From contig CP085826.1 in the NCBI GenBank assembly GCA_020809705.1, forward strand, positions 930,001-994,000: DNA of 64,000 nt. The letters are read 5' to 3'. Numbering within the stretch: the first letter of the stretch is position 1; each line of letters opens with the position of its first letter. Positions 12,204 through 24,893 of the stretch are shown piece after piece. This DNA is from Calonectria ilicicola (taxonomy: Eukaryota; Ascomycota; Sordariomycetes; Hypocreales; Nectriaceae). The notes under the pieces were generated by a model. The model was not told the DNA's origin and did not search any database. It saw nothing but the letters and a program-made list of their open reading frames with translations. The position numbers and the translations under genes were made by a program.

Positions 12204-12954
12204 GACTGTGACTGAAAAAAGAAGCAAAAAAAAGAAATAGAGGGGGCTTATTAGATCAATACAATGAGGGACACGGAATCTAACTGCAATGTTCACGAAC
12301 GGGATCCCGTTTTTTATATCTATCCGTTAACTGCCAAAAGAAAAGAAAAAACCCGGGGGAAAGGGGGCTCTGCAGGTTTGCGGAGGTGGATGCATGCGGA
12401 TCCATCACGAGACAGAGTTACGTTCATCGCTCGTTTACGCCATGCATATCAAGATGAGATCTCGCTGAGGCTCGATTCACCGTTTGTTGAAGTTGCGGTT
12501 TAGACGCTCCACTTTGAGGCGATCGCGTCCGGGACGCTTGACCCGTTTTGGAGTTGCAGGCTAGATTCTCCTGAGCGGGGGAACTTGCCCCGGACTTCGG
12601 ACTCCATTGCCTCCGGCGGACACTATTTCCTCGACGGCGGGTTTCGCCATTTCAATAGTTTTTTGGGTGGGTGCCCCGACTCGGGCCATTGTTCGGTCTA
12701 TTTCCGTTAGTCTCCAACCAGTCAACCCGGACCAGATATTGGTCTCTCCGCTCTGTTGCAACCATAGACCTTGCTGACTGTGGGGAGTGGCTCGCCCGTG
12801 AGGTGACAAGCATTATCAATTGGGGTAAGGATGAGTTTTCAAAAGCCGTAGACGGAATATGCTTGTACTTTTTTTCTCTTATTTTATGTAAAATAGCCCG
12901 TATGAACAATTTTCCCGTGCCTGGCACCCCCGTACCCTTCCTAACCTAGGTTAT
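12204..12954. other. Intergenic, no gene seen
   Basis: Promoter side of the dehydrogenase and 3' side of the Zn2Cys6 gene. A/G-rich sequence at 12335-12370 lies upstream of the dehydrogenase start. No RNA gene was recognised. Confidence 0.5.
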
Positions 12955-15070
12955 TTACTCCCAACCCCATGCCCTTTTTAATGTAATCTGAGCACCCGCC
13001 GTTGGCCAGAAATGATCCGTCTCCGTCTTGATCAGAACGTCTAGAAGCGCTGCCCTTTCCTCATCGCGACTAAAGCGATCCCCACACGAGGCGATTCCCA
13101 GGGACGCCGTAAACATTGCGGGGATTGTGCCCCGGTTGGACAGGGCAATGCCGCAGAGCTGCCTGATTTCCTCTTGCACGGCCTCCTCACGCCGTGCCTG
13201 GGCACTCACGCGCGCAGGCCCTAGCTTGGGAAGCGTTGGGTCGTAGCACTGGAGCAGGGCTCGCGCTAGGGTCCCATGTGCAACCCCAATGACTGGGCGA
13301 ATAGTGGCGTTAGCTGGTTGTCAAGGGACCCCACACCGGTGTTGGAGGAGGGTTGCGAATACTAACCGACGGCATGATTCATGTAGATGATTTGGGGAAA
13401 ATGTCGCCCAGCAGCAGGATTTGCCGGCCCAAAGGCGATTGGGAGAAATGATGCGGGACGCGCGCGCAGCCAGCCCTGATCATAGTCGCGCAAGGCTTGA
13501 TACTCGCTGGCCTTCTGATCGCCGTCACCAAAGCAGAACTCGGTGACGTTTGCGCAGTGTACAATGATTCGGTTAGCCCAAGCTTCATCCGTGGCCTCCG
13601 TGAATGATTGGTCAATAAACCCGTGGCTTAGCGAGATCTTGAACGACCGTTGGCTCGCAAACGCCATGGTCACCTCTTGGCGAAGACCAATCCAGAACGC
13701 GGCTTTCCGCAACTCGGTCGACACTACATCCGAGTCTTGGGTGTTCATAAAGACCTGGATGCCAAGTAAATGCCCCTCGTGGTCGGTTCCGAGCAGGGGG
13801 ACTGGGCATCACATTGTTAGCAGTGTGGACCCGGGAAAGGATAGCAGCGGTCTGGGGTGGACCAGGCGCGGCTCGGCTCACCATCTAGCTCTTCCAGGGT
13901 GCGGAGTAAAATTGTGGCTGCGAGGAGATCGTCATTTTTGAGAGCTGACGAATCGGTCGAAATGCTCGAAAGTTGACGGAGACAATTTTGGTGGTATCTG
14001 GTCGAGGCGTACTCGTCGAATTGCTCGTGCATGCTCAGATGCCTGCTTGACAGGGCAAAGATGGCGTTAAGCAACGTCGGACATTGCATGGCTCGCTTCG
14101 GAACCTCGAGAGCAAAGTGTCTAGACGAGTCGCAAAGGTCAAACTATCTTTTTGGTCAACATTTCTCCAAATCGTGCCACAACTTCACTTTCATGCCGGC
14201 AACACATACCCATGTGCACATGTACTCCAAATAATACTTCATCAACCTGGCTTCCTGGATATTCTGCAGCGGAAAGCTAACATGCTCGTATGACTCGGCA
14301 TCCTTGTGGAGTCCCAGGCTTGACCCGGGAGGAAGACGAGATAAAGCTGCTTCTTCAACGAGTGGAGAGAATGTTGGCTGGATGTATCTCCTGGCGTGAT
14401 TGACGAGAATCTGACGCTCGTTTACTGCCTCTTTCGGTGATAAGTGTGGATCATTGACCGGCGGCACCCCTGCCAGAGATTCGGGGGCAAAACGCAATGT
14501 TACTGCGTTTTTATCATCGATATTGTAGAATGACGCAAGGTCCTCAGTTTCGTCAATGAAACGTACTGTTAAAGTTTTGATTCGCAAGTCAATTTCTTTT
14601 CTCCGCTTCATTTGGGGTTGTGGACTGGGGGAGGGGCGGCGGGATTGAGGCCTGCCTTACCTCGACTCGGATACTTGACCCAACGTTGTGACTCGGAAGG
14701 GTTTAAACTAGACTTTGATATTAGACATGTTGAGGCGTCGAATGAAAACAAAGAGACATACTCGCTAGATTGGTACTTGAACCGCGTGTTCTCGCAAGGA
14801 ATGCACGTCTCTCCTAGAGCTATGCATTTGTTGCATGACGCGTCGGTCTCGTGAGACCGTCCCGAGTCCACGGATGGTTGTCGCCAGGTGCACTTGGAAT
14901 GCCGTTTTCGACAGTTCTGCTAGAGCGTTAGTGATCCGTCCAATCAGCCCAAAGGCGCCACAATCAGGCTCAAATGCTCGGAGAGGTCGCCGCGAGTTGA
15001 CAGGATGCGACCGGCGAGAAGTCCTTACCAAACAGGCCGTCTGGGGGACGGGACTCTTGTCTGGGGCCAT
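12955..15070 (-). CDS. Zn2Cys6 fungal-specific transcription factor
   Basis: Reverse-strand regulator of 554 aa assembled from seven exons: 15029-15070, 14762-14916, 14661-14707, 14210-14595, 13882-14143, 13367-13801 and 12955-13292. The zinc cluster is split by the first intron: exon 1 ends in TACL and exon 2 opens with NCRKRHSKC, giving C13, C16 and C23. The second half, CNKCIALGETC, supplies C42, C45 and C52. The linker between the halves is 18 residues, longer than the usual 5-12. The middle homology region reads FDLCDSSRHFALEVPKRAMQCPTLLNAIFALSSRHLS across a clean exon junction. The splice between exons 3 and 4 is the least certain, because two acceptors are possible. It faces the MFS transporter across 625 bp and may regulate it and the dehydrogenase; that is inference. 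Confidence 0.85.
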
Positions 15071-15695
15071 TGCATCTCCATTGCAGAGGGTGACGAGAAG
15101 GTCTGCATCCACGGGGGAACTGCCGCGATGAGACGATTTATCCACTGAAAAGCAGTCAGACGCGCAAAACTTGGAGTCAGGAGTAATATTCCCCACCGCC
15201 CAAATGCAGAAATGAGCAGCGCCATTGGCTAGCCCGTGGTCGGAGTCGGGGCAAAGAAAACCACGCAGCGCGCTGTCCCAAACCCCACAGCCAAGTTGGA
15301 GCGTGCTAGCCTCCCTGAACCTTCCCCAAACACGACCCTTGTTAGCGTTGGGGAATGCTTGTGGGCTGACTCGGGACACCATGGGGTTTCGTGACAGGTT
15401 GAATTGTCCCCGCGGGGCCCCATGATGAACGGTTGGAGCTAGGCAGGATGAATTGGGTCATTCCCGATTGGTGGCTTGGGATTGGGTAGGCATGGACTGG
15501 CCTTGTCTTGGTGCCATGCTTTGACTCTGCGTGCGCAGTGACAATCAACTATATAAGTCCCAGCTTGGGACTGCCCTGAAGCCTGTCTTTGTATCCCGAG
15601 CATTCGGTTCAATACAACAAACTCCAGCTTGCGACACCCAATCGAGGTCAGCCGGCGTCTTTCCAGTCTCATTCCATCGAGGAACACTGTTCACC
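15071..15695. promoter_or_regulatory. Divergent promoter region (Zn2Cys6 regulator / MFS transporter)
   Basis: Intergenic space between two head-to-head starts. A TATATAA box at 15550-15556 lies about 140 bp upstream of the transporter ATG and is the best candidate core promoter. No specific operator was identified. Confidence 0.5.
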
Positions 15696-17766
15696 ATGGA
15701 TATTCAAAAGCCAAAGCTCGAGACCGAGCACGATGAGGGCGACATTGCCGCTGAGTTGTCTGTTGAGCCCTATGGGCCAACTGGTACGTAAATGGCGAAC
15801 CGAAACCTTGGAAACCCAATTAACACGACAGGCTTCCGTGGTATCTTTAGCTCTCGCTACGTCGCTCTCTGTGCGTCTTTCAGCGCCATTGGTGGTCTGC
15901 TGTTCGGTTATGAGTAAGAAAACACAAGATTTGACAAAAACTTTGCAGAAACCGACTTGCTAACTCTTTAACAGTCAGGGTGTCATCTCCGTGATTCTCG
16001 TCATGGACGAGTTTCTGGAACGATTCCCCCAGGTTGCCGATGGAGCTTCTGGAGCCGGTTTCTGGAAGGGTCTCATGACTGCCATGATTACCCTTGGTGC
16101 CTTCCTCGGTATGCGATTACAACAAGACTTCTCACCAAATTCATGTCTAACAAGGTGCTTCAAGGTGCCATGAACCAGGGTTGGGTCGCCGATATGTATT
16201 CTCGAAAGTACTCCATCATGATTGCCGTCGTCATCTTCACCATCGGATCTGCTCTTCAGACTGCTTCCGTCAACTATGCCATGTTGGTTATTTCCCGTTT
16301 AATTGGTGGAATTGGTATCGGCATGTGAGTTACATTTACAACCAGAATGGCTACGTTCAAAACTGACGCTGTTTAAGGCTGAGCATGGTTGTCCCTCTCT
16401 ACATTTCCGAAATTTCGCCCCCCGAGATCCGCGGTACCCTACTCGTGTTCGAAGAACTCAGCATCGTCGTCGGTATCGTCATTTCTTTCTGGATCACATA
16501 CGGAACTCAGTACATGGGCTCTCACTGGTCGTGGCAGCTTCCCTTCCTCATCCAGATTGTCCCTGGTCTGCTCCTCGGATTTGGCGCTATTCTTCTGCCA
16601 TTCTCTCCCCGATGGTTGGCTGCGCAGGGCCGTGAGGACGAGGCTCTCGCCAACCTTGCCAAGCTTCGACAGCTGCCTCCCTCCGATGAGCGTGTCCAGA
16701 GGGAGTGGGTTGACATCATTGCCGAATCTCGTTTCCAGAAGACTGTTACCAACCAGAGGCACCCTGACCTTGTCAACGGTGGAGGCTGGACCAAGGTCAA
16801 GCTTGAGTTCGCTACTTGGGTTGACTGCCTGCGACCTGGCTGCTGGAGACGTACTCACGTTGGTGCTGGTCTGATGTTCTTCCAACAGGTAAGATTTCGA
16901 AGCGGATTTGTGTGATGGGTGGTAATTAACAATTCACAGTTTACTGGTATTAACGCCCTCATTTACTACTCGCCTACGCTTTTCGAGTAAGACCAATAGT
17001 CCGAGTTCTCGAGTCCATCAGAAACTAATTATTCCCATAGGACCATGGGCCTGAACTACAACATGCAGCTCATCATGTCTGGTGTCCTTAACGTTACTCA
17101 GCTCTTTGGTGTCCTTTCCAGTCTCTGGACCCTCGATCGCTTCGGACGTCGCAAGATTCTCCTCACTGGTAGCATTGCCATGTTCCTTGCTCACCTCATC
17201 ATCGCCATCCTTGTCGGAAAGTTTTCCAACAATTGGCCCTCCCACACCGATGCCGGCTGGACCAGTGTCACGTTTCTGCTCCTCTACATGCTTGCCTTTG
17301 GCGCCAGTTGGGGACCCGTCCCGTGGGCTATGCCTGCTGAGATCTTCCCCAGCTCTCTCCGTGCTAAGGGTGTTGCCATCTCCACTTGCTCCAGTAAGTC
17401 CACCAAAATTGCATTTCTCAAAAGACATATCGCTAACAAATTCTTTGCTAGACTGGATTAACAACTTCATTATTGTAAGAACTCCCATTCAGCGACGCTT
17501 AATGAAAGATTGCTAATAATGTACAGGGCTTGATCACTCCCCCTCTTGTTCAGAACACTGGTTTCGGAGCCTACGTGTTCTTTGCTGTATTCTGTCTTCT
17601 CTCGGCTGTATGGACCTTCTACATTGTCCCCGAGACCAACGGAAAGTCGCTTGAGGACATGGATGCCGTCTTCAAGGACTACGGTGGTTCGGACGATCTC
17701 GCCACCAAGAACCGCCTCTTCCTCGAGGTTATGCAGGAGAAGAGAGGAAATGAAGGTCTTCCTTAA
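15696..17766 (+). CDS. MFS sugar/polyol transporter
   Basis: Twelve-helix major facilitator of the sugar porter family, 545 aa in nine exons: 15696-15783, 15832-15913, 15975-16108, 16165-16324, 16378-16888, 16940-16986, 17041-17393, 17452-17474 and 17527-17766. All introns are 48-61 nt and GT-AG, and the exon lengths sum to 546 codons. Family marks include GGLLFGYDQGV in TM1, a cytosolic D-M-Y-S-R-K loop, a PFSPRWL segment after TM6, FQQFTGINALIYYSPTLF in TM7, DRFGRRK between TM8 and TM9, and PETNGKSLEDMD after TM12. The protein probably takes up a hexose, pentose, inositol or uronic acid with proton symport at the plasma membrane. It is divergent from the Zn2Cys6 regulator and near the inositol-dehydrogenase-like gene. 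The exact substrate is not predictable. Confidence 0.95.
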
Positions 17767-18779
17767 ATTAATAGGCTATTTTTTATTCTTATCTTATTCG
17801 GGCTTTGAATAAGTTATTATCTATTGAAATAAATACACTATGAGGCAGATAATAACAAATCTCGCCCTAATTACGTCTCCGGTTTCCCATTTTTCCGTGT
17901 GCTTTAGTAAAAACAACAAGAGAGCATTATACGTAGCAATGAGAATCCAAATCTCAGAAATTATAATCATTTCCAGCGCGCTCACATGTTATCTGGTATT
18001 TACTTTTGGATTATAAGTTTGAAATAAGTTTAAAGTTATGCTAAGTTTTACTACTACTTAATTAAAGAATAATATTTATTAAATCACTATTTTAATATTA
18101 ATATTTCAATATTTATATTTTTTAAACTTATTAATAATATATATTTATCAAATAATGTGACTGAGCATGTTGATTCTCAAGGATCCAATGCTCAACGAGT
18201 CATGGCGAGACAACCGGCGAATGTTCCCCGGCGGGCGCTTGAGGTTTCCACCCAAGATTTAAAGTTGATCTAAAGCCGGAGACACGATTTGGTTAATGTT
18301 TCTGAGGACCAGTCTCGGATGATGGTGGTCTAGATGAAGAAGGAAAGCTAGCTTCAACAACAGCAAATGCGAAGCCAGGCTTCTTGACAAGTCTAGAAAA
18401 CGGAGCAAAATCAAATCAAGTACCTGCCTCACAGCTTACGATAAAATTTCAACATCACCCTCAATATCGACTGGCTCCTAAACAGGTTCCCTTTTGGGGT
18501 GCGCAGAATTGACAGTTTATTTGTGCATTTGCTTGTACTTGTACTTGCCGCGACAGTCATCTGATTTTCATGGATGCCTGTAGTGCCAGTGCCGCGCGCC
18601 GGAGTGACGCAGGCCAAGAAGTCATTTTCATACTGAGGCAGCCAGCCGGCGACGGCCCTGGCCAAGTGCACGGCATGGTACAGCACAAGTAATACGCACT
18701 GCATGTGCATGTGCATGTGTATGTGTTTTCTATTTCCAGTGCTTGTGTTGATGCACTGAGAACTGCCAACGCCTACCAC
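17767..18779. other. Intergenic with an AT-rich patch
   Basis: Holds the 3' flank of the transporter and a strongly AT-rich patch at about 17990-18160 that may be a short decayed repeat. The remainder (18180-18779) has normal composition and no recognised gene. A run of alternating CATGTG units lies at 18700-18725. Confidence 0.45.
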
Positions 18780-20683
18780 CGGCGCCCCCACTCCCGTCCT
18801 TCACCAACCACATCCTCAACCTCGGTTTTCAGCATGTCGTCCCCCACGATCATGCAGCTACTCTCCAGGCGCTTCAGGATGAGTTGAAAAACAACGTGTT
18901 GCGCGGTGTGAACGGTTTCCTAGCCAAATACGTCGAGGACCAGCCCTGGTCTGCTGCCGTCGATTCCACTATGAGCGACCCCGAGACGGCCGACGACGTC
19001 AGCAAGCTATCCGCCGACCTATTTAAGCTCCATCATCAGGCTCACTCTGGACGAATGACTGGCATCTTTCTAATCCATCTTCTTCAACGCTCACTTTCTC
19101 GACGTCGGCCTGCACAGACAGCCCATCACCACGCGACATGGCAGCTTCGGCGCCAGCATCCACGTCGTGGCAGCCCACGTTCCAATCGTCGAAGGCAGCA
19201 CTCGCGCCTGTGGCGGATACCATCAAAAAAGCGCCGACTGTGGCAGCAACGACGACTTCTTTCTCTCCTTTTCTGCCGCGCAATACCCGCCTTCAGAGCC
19301 GAACCCATTTGATGCTTCTTGCACGCATTCCACCTTCGTTGCGCCACCCTCGAGCTGTGGGTTTTTGATCGCTCTGGCGCCTACAGCAGCGGCACACTCG
19401 ACTTGGCACAGAAGCCTCACCTCCTGCTGGAGCTTCTCGCAGGCTACGGCATGGCATGATGAGTGGTTAAGAATCCGGCGCAAACGTGTTTGTGAAGTAC
19501 CACGGACCTAAACCATACTATCCTTCCGTGTCCTTCGACGGCGACGACGAGCTCTGCGTGGACCAGACGGGATTGACAGGATTGCGACACCACGCTTCTT
19601 GGTTGGACCCGGAACCACCTGTTTTTTGCCTCCGCCACCGATTCAAATACTTTTATCAAGTTTTCCTGGCGAGTCGATGCTGAGCCTACCGAGCGAGATC
19701 CGCCTTCTGAAGCGAGCGGCCGAGCGCAGCGTTTGGAGTTTCATTCACCTCGCCGACCACCAGCAACTAGTCACCATCGCCGACCACCGCTACGGTCTCC
19801 AATTTCCTCGACAGTTTGTGAATAAGACTTTGCCGTGCGTCGTAACCAGCCCTCTCGGCCATCCGATTCGAACTTTGAATCCATTAACGAGCTTCTCCAA
19901 GTTTTCGTGACCTCGTCAAGCCCCCCGCTCTCTCCATCTCGACGGCAGGATGCTCCACCGCGACACTGTCATCGAGAACTTGATCATTAACCGGGAGGCC
20001 GACGAAGGCAGCTCCAAGGGCGTCTTGGTTGGCTTTGATATGGCGCTGTCGAGTCTCTGGTTGGGTCAGATGGGTTCATGGCCATTGGGGTCCTCTCCGG
20101 CAAGCCACACACATATCGACATGAGTTGGAGTCTCTATTTTACGTGCTTTTTCGACATGCTTCAGCCGTTCAACGGAAAATTGGTCCATAACCATCTTTT
20201 GATCGATCCTGTTGGTTCTATCCTGTCGCGCTCCACCGACAATTACCAACCTCTCCGTCGCGCTATACGAGCCGCTATATTCGACACGTTGGCCAAATCA
20301 CCCGATACATTCAGCTCTGTCATAGTTTTCACCAACTTTCAATCTGATGATGATATCGTTGTTCCGTCATGGTTGAATACCGCTCGATTGCAATGCGCCG
20401 TAATTGCCACTTTGTTCCCATCCTTAACACTTGCTCCAAAGAGGAGAATTTGAAGCGGCTCCGTGTCACTGAACGATCGACACATGGAAAGCTCACAGGT
20501 ATGGAGTTGATGTCGTATATTCGAGACAATGATGAGGTATATCAATCGCCCGGTGATCTTCTGAAGATGGAGCTTGATCTCACGTCACTAAATGCTGATG
20601 CGGCGGCGCGTCTGATTTACACTCAGATTTTGGACGCGTGTGCGGAGCTGAATCCCCATATTGTCAAGGAGTGCAATAGTTAG
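18780..20683 (+). pseudogene. Decayed FunK1-type protein kinase
   Basis: Fragments of a fungal-type (FunK1) protein kinase appear in order on the plus strand but in different frames, with stops between them. Near 19352 a frame reads ELWVFDRSGAYSSGTLD, the family's pre-kinase block. At about 19595 another frame gives GPGTTCF, matching the usual CRGTTCY position, and a third reads FIKFSWRVD with the catalytic-Lys region. From 19950 a longer frame carries LHRDTVIENLII (the HRD loop) and VGFDMALSS (the equivalent of DFG). Further on, GKPHTYRHELESLFYVL appears in yet another frame. The C-terminal tail 20369-20683 is open. At least five frame changes mean that no functional kinase can be made. Such genes occur in many dispersed fungal copies. 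Confidence 0.8.
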
Positions 20684-22542
20684 TGTTTTTTAATCTGGGC
20701 CGTGTTCAATATAATCACTACACGAAAGATTGATTCCTGAAATACTTCGAGCTATGTCAAAAGCCCTCTCAGAAATCAGATGTGGTTGGAGTTTCTTCAT
20801 TTTCTCTCTAAATTCAACCTGTGGAGATAGTTGGATTCCTGTCTCTTGAAGCAGATTCAATTTGGATAACCTGACGGAGCTAGAATTGCGCGTCCTTCTG
20901 ATGAAATATTTCCCCAACACATACATGAGATGAATATCTTGACAACGCGGGTCATTGCTCAATGATGAGTTTAATTAGCCGTCATAGAGTCATGGGAACC
21001 TTCGAAAACACAATTTAAAGAAGTTGATCTTAATTTAGAATCCTATAATTTACTTGACAAAATGATATGCATTCATCAATGTATTCTGTCATTCTTTAGG
21101 TGAAGCCTCTTTAAACCTCGATGTACTTCATGACGCATACTGAAAAGTTTGATGGCAGCCGGATGACTCATGATGCCAGAAGATTTAGGAGCATGCTTGG
21201 TATTTTGAGCAACTGAGGGATGCGGATGCGTGGCTTCGAGTGCACCATGGAGAAGAAAGTGTTGTGTTGAGGATGTGGATTGAAATATCCATTTGGAAAA
21301 GCCTGCTGCTATTATCTACGGGTTCAGAAGATATCTCTTTGGGGCTTCCAAACTTCTTGGAAGTTGAGGGCATTCAGACTTCTGTGTTCCCTTGGAACCG
21401 AAGCTCTGACTACGGGTGTGTGGGCCTGTTCCAAGCTTTGGATAACCTCTTCACCTAACCGTGGAAAAGCAACGGTATTCTCTATCGTTGGCTCTGTGAA
21501 AACCTTCATAGTCACATGCCTCATCCAGCCGCGCAAATTGGCGTCTTTCGTATTGAACCTCCAGGTCCTTCCATCTTTATGAGAGCTGTGGTAAAGTAAA
21601 GCCGATGATTCTTTTTCTTAAGGTTGCGCAACGCACAAGCTTCTGTTGTGTTAGAACCTTTTGGTGTTTTGGTTGAGTGGGTCTAAACCTTGTACCATTG
21701 CACATGTTTAGATGAAATCTCTTCAATTGTCTAGTTATCTCCTAAGGCTAGGGTACTTCGGCCTTGTAGTGCACTTGCATTAATAAAAAAAAAACTCGAT
21801 GCTTGGTATTTCAAGTATGAAACTTTACATACGAACCTAATTGCGTGCATTCAGTTGTTCTTTACAGACTATCCATATCTAGTGATTCCTTCTTTGGCAA
21901 GAAAGCGCTCTTCCAAGCGAAGTGCATAGTGCATATTACTTGATCAAACAATGACGTGCCATACTTTTTAAGGTTGACAGTCAAAATTGACAGCACATTT
22001 GAGTTCGGTTTACGTCGTTTAATTGAACGGTGAGCCTATTTTATAAAAGACATATTATGAAACATAATTCAAAAAAGTCAGCGTTTAACAGCCTGTACAA
22101 ACTATGATATTGGCTTCGATGTCTTGATTACGAGAGACTATCGTCTAATAATCCAACAGTTTCTCTAGCTCTTGTGTGGAGCCAGCGAGAGTGGCGATGA
22201 TCACTTAAAATTTGATCTTTCAAACACGACTTACGTGCTAGAAATTCACTTCAAGTACAGAATTAATTAACATTCTTTAAATTTCATCATGATTTAGATG
22301 CACCAAGATGCACCAAATTTTAATAGTATAGGCAAGGATAATATTGGCACAGCCAAAATTAGAAAAAGCTTCAGAACGCAGACAAAAGCTTGAGTAGAGT
22401 TTAATGGGTCAAAATATTCAATGATTTGGTCACATTCCAAAAATAAAAAGCCTGTGGTTGCCAGCTTCAATAATGCATCATTTTCCATCTCGCTCAGTTT
22501 CCGCTAAAAACAATACACTAACCATCCCGGAAGATCTTTGCA
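20684..22542. other. Gene-poor stretch
   Basis: Low-GC intergenic sequence. Open frames near 21240-21582 on both strands have no recognisable domain. I see no tRNA or clear repeat. Confidence 0.45.
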
Positions 22543-23561
22543 ATGAATCCTCGGCTTTTGTGTTATTCCGCCATCAGGCACACATACCCAAAACTCTCAA
22601 TCTTCAAAAGATCTCTGTTTCGTCCTATCACAACTGCATCCCCGTTACTACCTGAAGCCACTCGTGCTGACATTGACGTTGAAACACTAAGATCTACTTC
22701 GTCAAAAGTTTTTTCATGTCCTATTTTCCAGCGTACCCCTTGGGTTGGTGTCTGTGGTGATTTTGCTGCAGGTACAGCCCAATTTATGAGTCAGGTCGAG
22801 CTTGTTACCATTGAGCCATGTGATGACTATCAGCTGTCAATACACACACTAAGCCTAGATGAGATGCTACTTCGAACTTGGGCTAGGCCTGTGTATATAC
22901 ATCACCTAGAGGAACATCAGCAAGCCTTTGGCTTTTACACGCATATTGAATTATTCCTCTCAGCTCGCACTTTATACTTGCGCGATGAGGCAGCCCGTAA
23001 CGAGGTGGCTCGCTTTCGGCAACTGGCTTCACTCGAGATAAGCAAGGGGAGGGTTTACTATCTCAAGATTATCCGCCGCATTGAAAAGTTGTGGTATACT
23101 GCAAAAGATATCCCAATCCACGTAAGTCACTTGATTTCATGGTATCACTCTCTGGTTCAACAACTAAAAGTGTAAATCAGGTATTCCTGGGACTACAGGA
23201 GGAGGTGCATTCTGCTATCTTCTCAGAAGTTGACTCTATTGTGAATGAGTTACTTGATCCGCCTACCCCAGGTTGCAATCGATACCACATCGCTTCCGAA
23301 GAAATTTTCAACATCAAATCACAACTCACACCATTCAAGACTATAATGCAGTCCAGTTCGGATATTGGTGTTGAGCAAAAGAAACAGCTCGCACTTACGC
23401 TTTGGCACATTCTAACAACCTCACAAGAGGATGGTCTCAAGTCTATTCTGTCTCGGATGACGGAATACATTCCTAACGAGTTGGATAACCTGCAAAATTT
23501 GTCGAACAAAGCGGAGGATATTTCTGTCGTGCCTCTAGGCCCAGCCGGAACAATACAATAA
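22543..23561 (+). CDS. Hypothetical protein (orphan, 319 aa)
   Basis: Two exons (22543-23121 and 23181-23561) with a good intron (donor GTAAGT, acceptor ATCAG) give 319 aa with no frameshift, which supports a real gene. I do not recognise the family. The N-terminal 35 residues are basic, rich in Ser, Arg and Tyr and lack acidic residues, which would fit a mitochondrial presequence. The rest is predicted mostly alpha-helical, with segments such as LRDEAARNEVARFRQLASLE and a charged C-terminal helix. There is no transmembrane segment and no obvious catalytic motif. It lies between the kinase relic and the small HEPN-like gene, in a region of lineage-specific content. Confidence 0.6.
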
Positions 23562-24893
23562 TCTGACTTTACGCTTGACAAATAGTGATACATATCTTCG
23601 GTGTATTTTCTTTTTCTTTTTTTTTTACCTATACACAATTCTAGTGATCCAGCAAGGTCAAATGTTAGGTTTATGGTGATATCATTAGCTACTGCCAAAA
23701 CCAATCCCAGCTGAAGAAATAAATATACTTAGCATTGGATAGTAGAACCTTAACAAAAGCCACTCAGCTGGCCTAAGTCTTCATCCAAGTTATCATAATC
23801 AGATCTGGCTATGCCTTGAACTGCCGATACACTCTAAGGGAAAGTGGTGATGAAAATTTGCATTCACAGGGACCTTACAGTCTACAGGTCTGATTCAAAT
23901 TACACTGATAGTTGAATAAGAAAGAACCTCTTGTCAAAATCAGATAAAAGTGCAGTGTATGGGGTTATGTTGATTGGTCAAGTACCAGGATAAGATTTCG
24001 ATACCATCACGCTGAAACTCAGTTTCGATGCAGTGGCTCAATGTGTTGTATTTTGTGGTGTGATATCAAGTATATATTGATGCTACGGTGGTGAACACAG
24101 CCAGAGTAGTAATCCGCTTATCAGCCAGCACCAAACCGCGACCTTTGTACGATTCCATTATAACAATAGATGGAAAAGGATAGAATATTGACAGTTTCCA
24201 AACCTCTTGGTTATTGCACTAATCGTCTAGGAAATCCTTTTTTATAATGGGATCAGTCTGTGAGAACTAATGAATTCACACCCCTGTCAAACACTAATCA
24301 TCAATTGAGACTCTAGGGGGACGCAATATTTTACTACGCAATAGAATGGCATCTTGCACCACTTTGACTACCTCTACATTACTGTATATAGTCAGGGGCC
24401 CTGGAGATCCATAAGTCATATTTATAGCCGTATTTCCAGGTTATGTGATGCTATTCACGCTCATGAACAGGCAGACCCCTACGCATTTTGATCAATTTAT
24501 AGTATTGATAACAATACTCAATATGTTTGATCTTTATTCAGTCAAAGAATCTAATCGTCCGTCCACTGAAATTTGCCCGTAGTTGCTGTTATATTATTGG
24601 GAATGTGGGTCTAATTTTTCTGATTGTCCTTCAAGTCCTTATCGACGGTAATATGGGGGAAGGAGCGAAACAAAGTATTGCGATTCATTCCGCCTCACGC
24701 GCAAGAAACAAAAAAGGGCTGACGTAGTTCACGAAACAAGTGGCTGTGATGGCAGGAGTGCACCACGAGCCCGTGTTTGTCATTACGATGGACACTCTCA
24801 ACAAAAAGCTGCATTTTCACTCCGTTTTCGATCATCATCTGTCGCACAGCACAAGACACACTACGCCCACGATCATCTCCAAAACAAACCAAA
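23562..24893. other. Intergenic, no gene seen
   Basis: Low-GC sequence with a T-rich run at about 23610-23627. No coding frame with features, no tRNA and no repeat was recognised. Confidence 0.45.

Noticed and set aside
18700..18730. CATGTG repeats as a microsatellite
   Set aside because: Too short and irregular to be reported as a repeat locus.
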